DNA of 64,000 bases from NCBI GenBank assembly GCA_950097245.1, contig CATNCS010000001.1:1-64000 (forward strand). Direction: 5' to 3'. A program made the translations under genes and the position numbers. How positions within the stretch are numbered: position 1 is the stretch's first letter; each line of letters starts with the position of its first letter. The notes under the pieces were generated by a model. That model made no database searches. It was not told the DNA's origin and saw only the letters and a list, made by a program, of their open reading frames with translations. The DNA comes from an uncultured Oscillospiraceae bacterium. Lineage in GTDB: Bacteria > Bacillota > Clostridia > Oscillospirales > Oscillospiraceae. This document shows positions 56,701 through 63,470 of the stretch, in pieces.

Positions 56701-58665
56701 CTACTTCTTTTTCTTTGGCTTTGCCCAGCCCTTCTTGCGGATTGGCTTGGCGGAGCCTTCTTTTTTCTCTACCCGGGTGCGGGTGTCGGCACGGGGCTTT
56801 TTCCGCGGCTGTCCCTTGGACGGCGGGGCGGCGCAGAGGCCGCCCCCTACGGGAGTGCCTCTGTCCGGCTTGACCAGGCAGTGCTTGCCGTAGCCGATCA
56901 GGTCCTCCCGGCCGGTTTTGCGGAGGGCCTCCAGCACCAGCTTGCGGTTCTGGGGCTTGCGCCACTGCATCAGCGCCCGCTGGAGGGCCTTGTCGTGGGG
57001 GGACTTGGGGACAAACACCGGCTCCATGGTCCTGGGGTCGATGCCGGTGTACCACATGCAGGTGGCCAGGGTGCCGGGGGTGGGGTAGAAGTCCTGGACC
57101 TGCTCGGGCATGTGGCCCTGCCGGTTCAGCCACTCAGCCAGCCGGACGGCGTCCTCCAGCGTACAGCCCGGGTGGGAGGAGATGAGGTAGGGCACCAGGT
57201 ACTGGTCCTTGCCGTAACGGCGGTTGAGCTTGAAGTACTTCTCCCGGAACTTTTCGTAGACCTCAATGTGGGGCTTGCCCATATAGTCCAGGGTGTGGGC
57301 CACACAGTGCTCCGGGGCCACCTTCAGCTGGCCGGAGATGTGGTGCTGGACCAGGTCGGTGAAGAACTCCCCGCTGGGGTCCTTCATCAGGTGGTCAAAG
57401 CGAATCCCCGACCGGATGAACACCTTTTTCACCTTGGGAATGGCCCGGAGCTTGCGCAGAAGCAGCATGTAGTCGGTGTGGTCGGCGTCCAGGTTGGGGC
57501 AGGGCTCCGGGGCCAGGCAGGCCCGGTTCCGGCACATGCCGGATTTCAACTGCTTCTGGCAGGAGGGGCGGCGGAAGGTGGCAGACGGTCCGCCCACATC
57601 GTGGATGTAGCCCTTGAAGCCGGGGTGCTCTGTGAGCAGGCGTACCTCCCGGACCACGCTGTCGTGGCTGCGGCAGGAGACGGTCCGGCCCTGGTGGAAG
57701 GCCAGGGAACAGAAGCTGCACGCCCCGAAGCAGCCCCGGTTGTGGGTGACGGAGAAGCGCACCTCCTCAATGGCGGGGACGCCCCCCATGTCGTCGTACA
57801 TGGGGTGTGGCTCCCGGACGTAGGGCAGCTCGGCCACCCGGTCCATTTCCCCAGTGGTCAGGGGAAAGGCGGGCGGGTTGACAATCAAAAACCGGTCTCC
57901 GTGCTTCTGGATGATGGCCTTGCCGGACACCGCGTCGTGCTCCTGATACTCCACCATGTTGGCCTTGGCGTAGGCCGTTTTGGAGGCGGACACCTCCTCA
58001 AAGGAGGGCACCTCCACCCGGGGATAGGCGCACAGGGAGGGGTACTTTCCAATGACGCAGGTCCCCCGCACGTCGGTAATCTCAGAGACGGGGGTCCCGG
58101 AGGCCAGCCGGGCGGCGATCTCTAAAGTCGCCGTCTCCCCCATACCGTAGGTGAGGATGTCCGCCTGGGCGTCGAAGAGGACGGACCGGCGGACCTTGTC
58201 CTCCCAGTAGTCGTAGTGGGCGAAGCGGCGGAGGGAGGCCTCCAGCCCGCCGATGACGATGGGGATGTCCCCAAAGGCCTCACGGACCCGGTTGGAGTAC
58301 ACCGCTACCGCGTGGTCGGGGCGCAGGCCGGCCTTCCGCCCGGGGGAGTAGGCGTCGTCGTGGCGGCGCTTTTTGGCGGCGGTGTAGTGGGCCACCATGG
58401 AGTCGATGTTCCCCGCCCCGATGAGCACCCCCAGCCGGGGCCGGCCCAGGGCGGCGAAGGCCTCCGCCGATCTCCAGTCCGGCTGGGCCAGCACCGCCAC
58501 CCGGTAGCCCTCCGCCTCCAGAATCCGGCCGATGATGGCCGGGCCGAAGGAGGGGTGATCCACATAGGCGTCGCCGGTGATGAGCAGAAAGTCGAAGAAA
58601 TCCCACCCCCGGCGGGCCATGTCCTCCCGGCTGACGGGGAGGAATAAATCTCGGTCAAAAGGCAT
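56701..58665 (-). CDS. YgiQ family radical SAM protein
   Basis: A 654-residue radical S-adenosylmethionine protein. The iron-sulphur motif is in [16 protein letters not shown] (CxxxCxxC). N-terminal [19 protein letters not shown] and a segment of the [20 protein letters not shown] type are diagnostic of the UPF0313/YgiQ family. The reaction is not known. The C-terminal tail contains [12 protein letters not shown], translated from a palindromic repeat half, followed by a highly basic Lys-rich end. The ATG at 58665 has GAGG seven bases upstream; the extension to 58917 crosses the toxin B locus and is rejected. Confidence 0.92.
   Translation of the reverse strand: MPFDRDLFLPVSREDMARRGWDFFDFLLITGDAYVDHPSFGPAIIGRILEAEGYRVAVLAQPDWRSAEAFAALGRPRLGVLIGAGNIDSMVAHYTAAKKRRHDDAYSPGRKAGLRPDHAVAVYSNRVREAFGDIPIVIGGLEASLRRFAHYDYWEDKVRRSVLFDAQADILTYGMGETATLEIAARLASGTPVSEITDVRGTCVIGKYPSLCAYPRVEVPSFEEVSASKTAYAKANMVEYQEHDAVSGKAIIQKHGDRFLIVNPPAFPLTTGEMDRVAELPYVREPHPMYDDMGGVPAIEEVRFSVTHNRGCFGACSFCSLAFHQGRTVSCRSHDSVVREVRLLTEHPGFKGYIHDVGGPSATFRRPSCQKQLKSGMCRNRACLAPEPCPNLDADHTDYMLLLRKLRAIPKVKKVFIRSGIRFDHLMKDPSGEFFTDLVQHHISGQLKVAPEHCVAHTLDYMGKPHIEVYEKFREKYFKLNRRYGKDQYLVPYLISSHPGCTLEDAVRLAEWLNRQGHMPEQVQDFYPTPGTLATCMWYTGIDPRTMEPVFVPKSPHDKALQRALMQWRKPQNRKLVLEALRKTGREDLIGYGKHCLVKPDRGTPVGGGLCAAPPSKGQPRKKPRADTRTRVEKKEGSAKPIRKKGWAKPKKKK
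56825..56850. repeat. Half GTAGGGGGC repeat inside the ygiQ reading frame
   Basis: Only one arm is present: GGGGCGGCGCAGAGGCCGCC followed by CCCTAC. It encodes [10 protein letters not shown] in the same frame as the copy in pcrA. The outer flanks GGxACxCC also match between the two genes. Confidence 0.8.
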
Positions 58666-58731
58666 AATCTGCCCTCTTTTCTTTTGGAATACTGCCAGTA
58701 TATCAGCCTGCGGAGAATCCGTCAACGTGTC

Positions 58732-58760
58732 TTGCGTCCCCTGTCGGATTTTGGTATAAT
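58732..58760 (+). promoter_or_regulatory. Promoter of Fst-like toxin B
   Basis: TTGCGT (58732-58737) and TATAAT (58755-58760) are 17 bases apart. The spacer and leader (GGCGGTGCTGTCC, ACCGGC) closely match locus C. Confidence 0.8.
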
Positions 58761-58807
58761 GGCGGTGCTGTCCCCACCTACACCGGCAGCGGGAGGAGGT
58801 GGGAATC

Positions 58808-58903
58808 GTGGAGTACATACTCGGTTTCATTGTGTCTGTCGCAGCGAACGTAGTCTCCCACTGCGTGAGCAAGTGGCTTGACAGGCATAACAGGGAACAG
58901 TAA
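58808..58903 (+). CDS. Fst-like small hydrophobic toxin B (31 aa)
   Basis: A 31-residue peptide starting with GTG. It has a hydrophobic helix with [10 protein letters not shown] and a charged tail [11 protein letters not shown]. It has the same length as paralogues A and C, with the shared VSV at positions 9-11 and KWLDRH at 22-27. AGGAGG lies eight bases before the GTG. The locus has a promoter, terminator, downstream repeat of its own start and convergent antisense promoter, so I infer a par-like type I toxin. Confidence 0.72.
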   Translation: MEYILGFIVSVAANVVSHCVSKWLDRHNREQ

Positions 58904-58913
58904 GCCCACCATA

Positions 58914-58967
58914 GCAAAAAGCGGCCCTCCGGAGAGCTCCCATCTCTTCCGGAGGGCCGCTTTTTGC
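58914..58967. terminator. Bidirectional terminator of toxin locus B
   Basis: GCAAAAAGCGGCCCTCCGGA pairs with its inverse TCCGGAGGGCCGCTTTTTGC; GAG/CTC extends the stem. A-run and T-run flanks serve both directions. Confidence 0.85.
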
Positions 58968-58976
58968 GGTGGAAAT

Positions 58977-59006
58977 ATGAAATACATCCTCGGTTTGGCT
59001 TTCGCC
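58977..59006 (+). repeat. Downstream repeat of the toxin B start region
   Basis: ATGAAATACATCCTCGGTTT corresponds to the first 20 bases of the toxin B gene with four substitutions. It is placed at the antisense 5' end. Confidence 0.7.
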
Positions 59007-59062
59007 AGAGATATTATACCACATTGGTGTCACTCAATGCAAGAGGAATTTTCACCGCCGCC

Positions 59063-59091
59063 TTGCGTCCCCTGTCGGATTTTGGTATAAT
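59063..59091 (+). promoter_or_regulatory. Promoter of Fst-like toxin C
   Basis: TTGCGT (59063-59068) and TATAAT (59086-59091) are 17 bases apart. The region from the -35 to the -10 is identical to that of locus B, 331 bases upstream. Confidence 0.8.
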
Positions 59092-59136
59092 GACGGTGCT
59101 GTCTCACCCATACCGGCGGCAGAAGGAGGTGGGATT

Positions 59137-59232
59137 GTGGAATACTTATTTAACTTCTTTGTGTCTGTCACAGCAAACGTAGTTGCCAGCTGCGTAAGCA
59201 AATGGCTCGACAGGCACAGCAGGGGACAGTGA
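59137..59232 (+). CDS. Fst-like small hydrophobic toxin C (31 aa)
   Basis: A 31-residue peptide starting with GTG, with the helix FFVSVTANVVASC and the tail [12 protein letters not shown]. It is the tandem paralogue of toxin B. The two genes differ at many third positions and in the N-terminal residues, so the duplication is not recent. AAGGAGG lies seven bases before the GTG. Its direct repeat matches its own start far better than that of B, which argues for separate regulation. Confidence 0.72.
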   Translation: MEYLFNFFVSVTANVVASCVSKWLDRHSRGQ

Positions 59233-59242
59233 GCCCGTTACC

Positions 59243-59290
59243 GCAAAAGCAACTCCCGGAGAGTGCCAGCTCTCCGGGAGTTGCTTTTGC
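59243..59290. terminator. Bidirectional terminator of toxin locus C
   Basis: GCAAAAGCAACTCCCGGAGA pairs with TCTCCGGGAGTTGCTTTTGC around a short loop. Confidence 0.85.
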
Positions 59291-59301
59291 TCGGTGAGAT
59301 C

Positions 59302-59331
59302 ATGGAATTATTTAACTTCTTAGCTTTCGCT
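59302..59331 (+). repeat. Downstream repeat of the toxin C start region
   Basis: ATGGAAT followed by TATTTAACTTCTT matches the toxin C start (GTGGAAT, three extra bases, TATTTAACTTCTT) at 19 of 20 positions. Confidence 0.75.
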
Positions 59332-59375
59332 ATGTTTATCATAGCACACCTTTTCCACATTTGCAAGAGCCAATT

Positions 59376-59594
59376 TCACCGCCGCTCCCGCACGTCGGAA
59401 CGGCCCACCAGATAGTCCAGGCTGACGTCGAAGAAGTCGGCGAGGGCAATGAGGCCTTTAAATTCAGGGTATCGGGTGGCATACTCATAGCATTGATAAG
59501 AGTTTAACGCCAATCCAAATTGTGCTGCCATCTCTCGTTGCTTTAACCCACGTTCTTTGCGCAGCATTTTTAAGCGTTCACAAAATTCTGCCAT
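59376..59594 (-). CDS. XRE-family transcriptional regulator
   Basis: A 72-residue regulator with a single Cro/CI helix-turn-helix: RLKMLRKERGLKQREMAAQF, with the recognition helix in LALNSYQCYEYATRYP and the usual LIALADFFDVSLDYLVGRSD close. GGAGG lies five bases before the ATG at 59594. It is divergent from a small gene and probably binds the inverted repeat between them. Confidence 0.88.
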   Translation of the reverse strand: MAEFCERLKMLRKERGLKQREMAAQFGLALNSYQCYEYATRYPEFKGLIALADFFDVSLDYLVGRSDVRERR

Positions 59595-59610
59595 AATTTC
59601 CTCCCGCCCC

Positions 59611-59653
59611 TTGACATAGGCTTTAAGCAGGTATATAATTAGCATGCTTAAAG
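59611..59653 (+). promoter_or_regulatory. Promoter and operator between the XRE gene and the 59.7-kb gene
   Basis: TTGACA (59611-59616) and TATAAT (59634-59639) match consensus with a 17-base spacer. CTTTAAGCA (59621-59629) and TGCTTAAAG (59645-59653) form a perfect inverted repeat flanking the -10, an ideal place for repression by the XRE protein. Confidence 0.75.
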
Positions 59654-59674
59654 TCTATAAAAGGAGTGACTAAA

Positions 59675-59938
59675 ATGCAAGAACTATTTGCTGAGTTATT
59701 CTGGAAAAACGAAGAGGTCTCCCACGCGGTGGCCTGTCTCTGTGAAAATCTTCCCGGCTATCACTCCGCCAGGGAGGAATACAACAAAATCGAGTCACAG
59801 GTCCGGGAACTGATCGGATACGAGCTGTACAACCAGCTTCTGGACCGGCTGACGGAGTACAGCAGCTACGAGGAATACGCCTATTACGCCGTGGGGCTGG
59901 GTCTTCGGGAGGCCACGTTCCGGGAGCTGTGCATGTAG
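59675..59938 (+). CDS. Small hypothetical protein, possibly DUF6809-like
   Basis: An 87-residue acidic helical protein: it starts QELFAELFWKNEEVSHAV and ends YYAVGLGLREATFRELCM. The size and the arrangement of two helices around a final hydrophobic-Gly-Leu-Gly segment resemble DUF6809 proteins of Clostridia, but this is a loose match. AAAGGAG lies eight bases before the ATG at 59675. It is controlled by the divergent XRE promoter region. Confidence 0.65.
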   Translation: MQELFAELFWKNEEVSHAVACLCENLPGYHSAREEYNKIESQVRELIGYELYNQLLDRLTEYSSYEEYAYYAVGLGLREATFRELCM

Positions 59939-59941
59939 CGC

Positions 59942-61093
59942 CTACCGGTCAAACCCGATGTACTTCTCCAGAATCTCCAGGGGCACCCGGCTGCCTGTCT
60001 CGTCTCCGATTTTGAAAAAGCCGTACTTCTGATAAAACCGCTGGGCCCTGTTGTTATAGGGGGCGCACCGCAGGCGCAGCTTGTCCCGGCCCATGGGGCG
60101 GTAGAGGGACACCGCCTGACCGATGAGCTGCACCCCCAGGCCCTGGCCCCGGCGCGGGGGGACGATGTAGCAGAAGGGGATGTACCCGGCGTTGTCCTGG
60201 CTGTACCGCTCCGGGTCCAGCTGAAACATCCCGGCCAGGTCATCCCCGGCAAAGGCCAGGGTCACCCCCCAGGGGGTGCGGGACAGGTGGAGCCGGGCGT
60301 CCCGCAGAAAGCCCTCCCCGTCAAAGGGGACGCCCTCCCCGTGGGTGGAGGTCCAGGCCTCCCGGCGGGCCTCCAGGTAGAGCTCCCGCTCCTCCTCCCA
60401 GCGGATGGGCCGGTACCACAGGTTGACGTCCTTCGCCTTGCCCCCCTTCCGCCACCAGGCCTGCCGGGCCAGGGTGGAGATCTCCTCCGGCAGGTGGGAG
60501 TTGTCCAGCTCCAGCTCCAGCCCGAACTGATCCCCGTCGAAGGTGAGGCGGGTTACCGCTGTGTTGTCCCCGTGGGGGACGTCGTGCCACTCCTCCGGCG
60601 GGACCGCCTTCACCCGGGCGATAAACTGGCGGATGGCCATGCCGTGGCTGAACAGGACGACGGTCTGGTTCGGGTGCTTTCGGGCAATGGCCCGCACCGC
60701 CCCCTCAATCCGGTCCCCCAGCTGGAAAAAGCTCTCCCCGCCGGGGGCCTGCCAGGTGGGGTCGCTGCGGTTGAACCGCTCCATCTCCTCCGGCCAGCGG
60801 TGGCGGACATAGCCGAAGGGCAGGTCCTCCCAGTCCCCCAGGTTCATCTCCCGCAGGCCGGGATCGGTGTTCAGGGGCAGGTTTTTAGGTATGTAGACGG
60901 CCCGGGCGGTTGCAGATGTGCGAAACAGGTCGCTGGAGTACACCGCGTCAACAGGTACATCCCGGAAGCACGCCTCCAGGGCCGCGATCTGCCGAAAGCC
61001 GTTCTCGGTAATCAGGGAGTTGTACCAGCCGTGGACCCGGCGGTACAGGTTGCCCTCCGCCTCAGCGTGGCGGATGAGATAAATGGTGGTCAT
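59942..61093 (-). CDS. Histidine phosphatase fused to a GNAT acetyltransferase
   Basis: A 383-residue fusion. Residues 1-205 form a phosphoglycerate-mutase-like histidine phosphatase: the first catalytic histidine is in YLIRHAEAEGN (RHA instead of the usual RHG) and the second is in LFSHGMAIRQF. Residues 215-383 form a GNAT domain with the acetyl-CoA loop VPPRRGQGLGVQLIG and the late segment NNRAQRFYQKYGF. The joint activity is unknown; dephosphorylation and acetylation of a small metabolite is one guess. Confidence 0.87.
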   Translation of the reverse strand: MTTIYLIRHAEAEGNLYRRVHGWYNSLITENGFRQIAALEACFRDVPVDAVYSSDLFRTSATARAVYIPKNLPLNTDPGLREMNLGDWEDLPFGYVRHRWPEEMERFNRSDPTWQAPGGESFFQLGDRIEGAVRAIARKHPNQTVVLFSHGMAIRQFIARVKAVPPEEWHDVPHGDNTAVTRLTFDGDQFGLELELDNSHLPEEISTLARQAWWRKGGKAKDVNLWYRPIRWEEERELYLEARREAWTSTHGEGVPFDGEGFLRDARLHLSRTPWGVTLAFAGDDLAGMFQLDPERYSQDNAGYIPFCYIVPPRRGQGLGVQLIGQAVSLYRPMGRDKLRLRCAPYNNRAQRFYQKYGFFKIGDETGSRVPLEILEKYIGFDR

Positions 61094-61118
61094 CCTATCA
61101 GTCCTTTAAAAATTGTGT

Positions 61119-61195
61119 GTAGGGGGCGGGCTCTGTCCCGCCCCATCCCAGGGAGTCCCTCAAATAGACGGGGCGGCACAGAGGCCGCCCCCTAC
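61119..61195. repeat. GTAGGGGGC palindromic repeat, copy 13
   Basis: The arms are GTAGGGGGCGGGCTCTGTCC and GCACAGAGGCCGCCCCCTAC. It lies between the phosphatase-GNAT gene and pyrD. Confidence 0.85.
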
Positions 61196-61202
61196 AGGGC
61201 AT

Positions 61203-62117
61203 CTACCAGGGTTTCACCCCGCCGGTCAGCTCGCTGACGGCGGACAGGCCCTGTTTTGCGGCGATGTCCGCCAGGCCGTCCCGGACCTTCAGCGGGGCGA
61301 AGGGGTCGGCAAACAGGGCGGTGCCCACCGCCACGGCGGAGGCCCCGGCCAGCATCAGCTGGGCAGCGTCCTCCCCCTTGCTGACGCCCCCCATGCCCAG
61401 GACGGGCAGGGAGACAGCCTGGGACACCTCCCACACCATCCGCACCGCCACCGGCAGCACGGCGGGGCCGGACAGTCCCCCGGTGTTCATCTTCAAAACG
61501 GGCCGGCGGGTGTTGACGTCAATGCGCATCCCCCGGATGGTGTTGATGAGGGACAGGGCGTCCGCCCCGGCCCCCTCCACCGCTTTGGCAATTTCGGTGA
61601 TGTCCGTCACGTTGGGGGACAGCTTTACCATCACAGGCACGCCGTTGGCGTGCTTTTTTGCCTCCTCGGTGACCTCGGCGGCCAGCTCGGGCCGGGTGCC
61701 GTAGGCCAGCCCCCCCGCCTTCACGTTGGGACAGGAGATGTTCACCTCAATCATATCCACTCCGGCGGCGGAGAGCTTTTCGCACATGATGCCGTACTCC
61801 TCCGGAGTATTGCCGGAGATGTTGGCAATCACCTTCGTGTCAAACTGCCGCAGGAAGGGCAGCTCTTCGGCAATAAAGGCGTCCACCCCGGGGTTTTCCA
61901 GCCCCACAGAGTTGAGAATGCCCATAGGGGTCTCGGCGACGCGGGGGGCAGGGTTGCCGTTGCGGGGGTGGAGGGTGAGCCCCTTGGCGCAGATGCCCCC
62001 CAGCTCAGACAGGTCGTAGAATTGGCTGTACTCCCGGCCGAAGCCGAAGGTGCCGGAGGCCACCACCACCGGGTTTTTCAGGGTGACACCGGCCAGCTTG
62101 ACGGACATATCAGGCAT
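61203..62117 (-). CDS. pyrD: Dihydroorotate dehydrogenase, NAD-linked catalytic subunit (class 1B)
   Basis: A 304-residue FMN enzyme that oxidises dihydroorotate in pyrimidine synthesis. It shows NPVVVASGTFGFGREY, the MGILNSVGLENPGVD segment, VNISCPNVKAGG with the catalytic-base cysteine, and the phosphate site GMGGVSKGEDAAQLMLAGAS. With PyrK it forms the class 1B heterotetramer that uses NAD. It overlaps pyrK by eight bases. Confidence 0.95.
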   Translation of the reverse strand: MPDMSVKLAGVTLKNPVVVASGTFGFGREYSQFYDLSELGGICAKGLTLHPRNGNPAPRVAETPMGILNSVGLENPGVDAFIAEELPFLRQFDTKVIANISGNTPEEYGIMCEKLSAAGVDMIEVNISCPNVKAGGLAYGTRPELAAEVTEEAKKHANGVPVMVKLSPNVTDITEIAKAVEGAGADALSLINTIRGMRIDVNTRRPVLKMNTGGLSGPAVLPVAVRMVWEVSQAVSLPVLGMGGVSKGEDAAQLMLAGASAVAVGTALFADPFAPLKVRDGLADIAAKQGLSAVSELTGGVKPW

Positions 62118-62904
62118 CCCAGTCCACCTCCTCCGCGTTGAACACCGGGCCGTCCTTGCACACGTGCTTGACGGTCCCGTCCTTCATGGCTACCGCGCAG
62201 ACCAGGCAGGCCCCCACGCCGCAGCCCATCCGCTCCTCCATGGAGACCTGGCAGGGTACGCCAAATTCCGCCGCCACCTTTGCCACGCTTTTCAGCATGG
62301 GCCTGGGTCCGCAGGCCAGGACGCCCTGGTAGTGGTGCTCCTTCTCCAGCTCCTGGCGGACCAGGGCGTCCACAAAGCCGTGATAGCCCAGGGAGCCGTC
62401 GTCGGTGGCGATCTGCACATCGATGCACTCGCTGTCAAACTCGTTCAGCAGGATGGCCCGGTCCTTGGACCGAAAGCCTAAAATGGCGGTGGAGGAGCAG
62501 CCGGTGTAACAAGCACAGGCGTAGAGGGGGGGCACGCCAATGCCGCCCCCCACCAGCAGATAGGGGCCGGGCGTCGTCTGAAAGCCGTTCCCCAAGGGAC
62601 CCAGTACATCCACTGTGTGTCCCACCGGGCAGCGGGCCAGCCAGCTTGTTCCCTCGCCTTTGACCTCAAAGACAATCCGGATTCTGCCCCCCGCTGCATC
62701 CCCTTCCCAGAAGCAGACGGAGATGGGCCGGCGGAGCAGCAGGCCGTCTCCGCATTTAATGTGGACAAACTGCCCCGGATAGATGCTCTGTCCTTCTACT
62801 GTCCTGGCGTGGTACAGCATATCCCCCACATCCAGCGTCATGGACACCGCGTCCCGGGTCAGCCACTCCTTGGCAATCACCTTGCATTTGCGTTCTACTT
62901 TCAT
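62110..62904 (-). CDS. pyrK: Dihydroorotate dehydrogenase electron-transfer subunit
   Basis: A 264-residue iron-sulphur flavoprotein. The FAD-binding barrel contains PGQFVHIKCGDGLLLRRPIS, and the NAD domain begins LLVGGGIGVPPLYACA. The 2Fe-2S cluster cysteines are in MGCGVGACLVCAV and the later HVCKDGPVF. It passes electrons from PyrD to NAD. Confidence 0.95.
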   Translation of the reverse strand: MKVERKCKVIAKEWLTRDAVSMTLDVGDMLYHARTVEGQSIYPGQFVHIKCGDGLLLRRPISVCFWEGDAAGGRIRIVFEVKGEGTSWLARCPVGHTVDVLGPLGNGFQTTPGPYLLVGGGIGVPPLYACACYTGCSSTAILGFRSKDRAILLNEFDSECIDVQIATDDGSLGYHGFVDALVRQELEKEHHYQGVLACGPRPMLKSVAKVAAEFGVPCQVSMEERMGCGVGACLVCAVAMKDGTVKHVCKDGPVFNAEEVDWDA

Positions 62905-62918
62905 ATGTTCACCGCTTT

Positions 62919-63461
62919 CTATTTCTCCCAGGGCGGGCGCGTTTCCTTCCGTCGTCCCAGCCCCAGGAAGCCGCCGCTCCGCAGCTCGGCCGGCTCCGGT
63001 TTCTCAACAGGCTCCGTCGTCTCCTCCGCCGGTTTTTCCTCCGGCTTTTGGAAGCCGGCGGTGTACAGCTCCACCTTGCCGCAGTTGGGGCAGGCGTACA
63101 GGTCCACGTCGTACTGCTCCAGAAACAGGGAACTAAGCCCGCCGTGGCCGTCCGCGCCGATGGAGAAATCCTTCAGCTTTAACTCCATTTTCGCCCCGCA
63201 GGCGGGACAGAGAGAGGCCTTTTCCCGCCACTCCTCCAATTCCCGCTTTCTCTTTTCCGCCCTCTCCAGGAAGGTCCGGACACGCTCCGGCTCTCTGGCC
63301 CATTCGCCGTTCAGCAGCCCACGGCACCGCTCAATTTGAGAAACCCGGACATACTTCTCCGCGCAGTCCGCGCATGCCGGCTGTGACACATCTCCACACG
63401 TCAGCGTGTCTATATCAAACAGCGTCAATTTCTTCCCGCAAAACGAGCATAATTCCGCCAT
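62919..63461 (-). CDS. Zinc-ribbon protein of unknown function
   Basis: A 180-residue soluble protein with three cysteine pairs: LCSFCGKK and ACADCAEK near the start, LCPACGAK near residue 85 and YACPNCGK near residue 122. A Glu/Lys/Arg helix lies between, and a Pro/Glu-rich tail follows. The pattern suggests two zinc ribbons. I do not recognise the family as an enzyme. It sits between pyrK and pyrF, 9 bases from the latter's stop, so it is part of the pyrimidine operon here. Confidence 0.75.
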   Translation of the reverse strand: MAELCSFCGKKLTLFDIDTLTCGDVSQPACADCAEKYVRVSQIERCRGLLNGEWAREPERVRTFLERAEKRKRELEEWREKASLCPACGAKMELKLKDFSIGADGHGGLSSLFLEQYDVDLYACPNCGKVELYTAGFQKPEEKPAEETTEPVEKPEPAELRSGGFLGLGRRKETRPPWEK

Positions 63462-63470
63462 TTCTTCCTC

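Larger units (their letters stand above)
58914..59007 (-). ncRNA. Inferred antisense antitoxin RNA of locus B
   Basis: On the minus strand TTGCAT (59037-59042) and TATAAT (59013-59018) are 18 bases apart, so transcription starts near 59006. The 5' part covers 58977-59006, a diverged copy of the toxin B start region (16 of the first 20 bases identical), and should pair with the toxin mRNA start. Confidence 0.6.
59243..59332 (-). ncRNA. Inferred antisense antitoxin RNA of locus C
   Basis: On the minus strand TTGCAA (59361-59366) and TATGAT (59338-59343) are 17 bases apart, giving a start near 59331. The 5' part covers the repeat at 59302-59331. Confidence 0.6.

Noticed and set aside
58666..58917. 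N-terminal extension of the YgiQ-type protein
   Set aside because: It would run antisense through the toxin B gene and its promoter; the family N-terminus begins at the ATG at 58665.
8118..61195. CRISPR array
   Set aside because: The palindromic repeats are dispersed and inverted within each copy, with no regular spacers and no cas genes.
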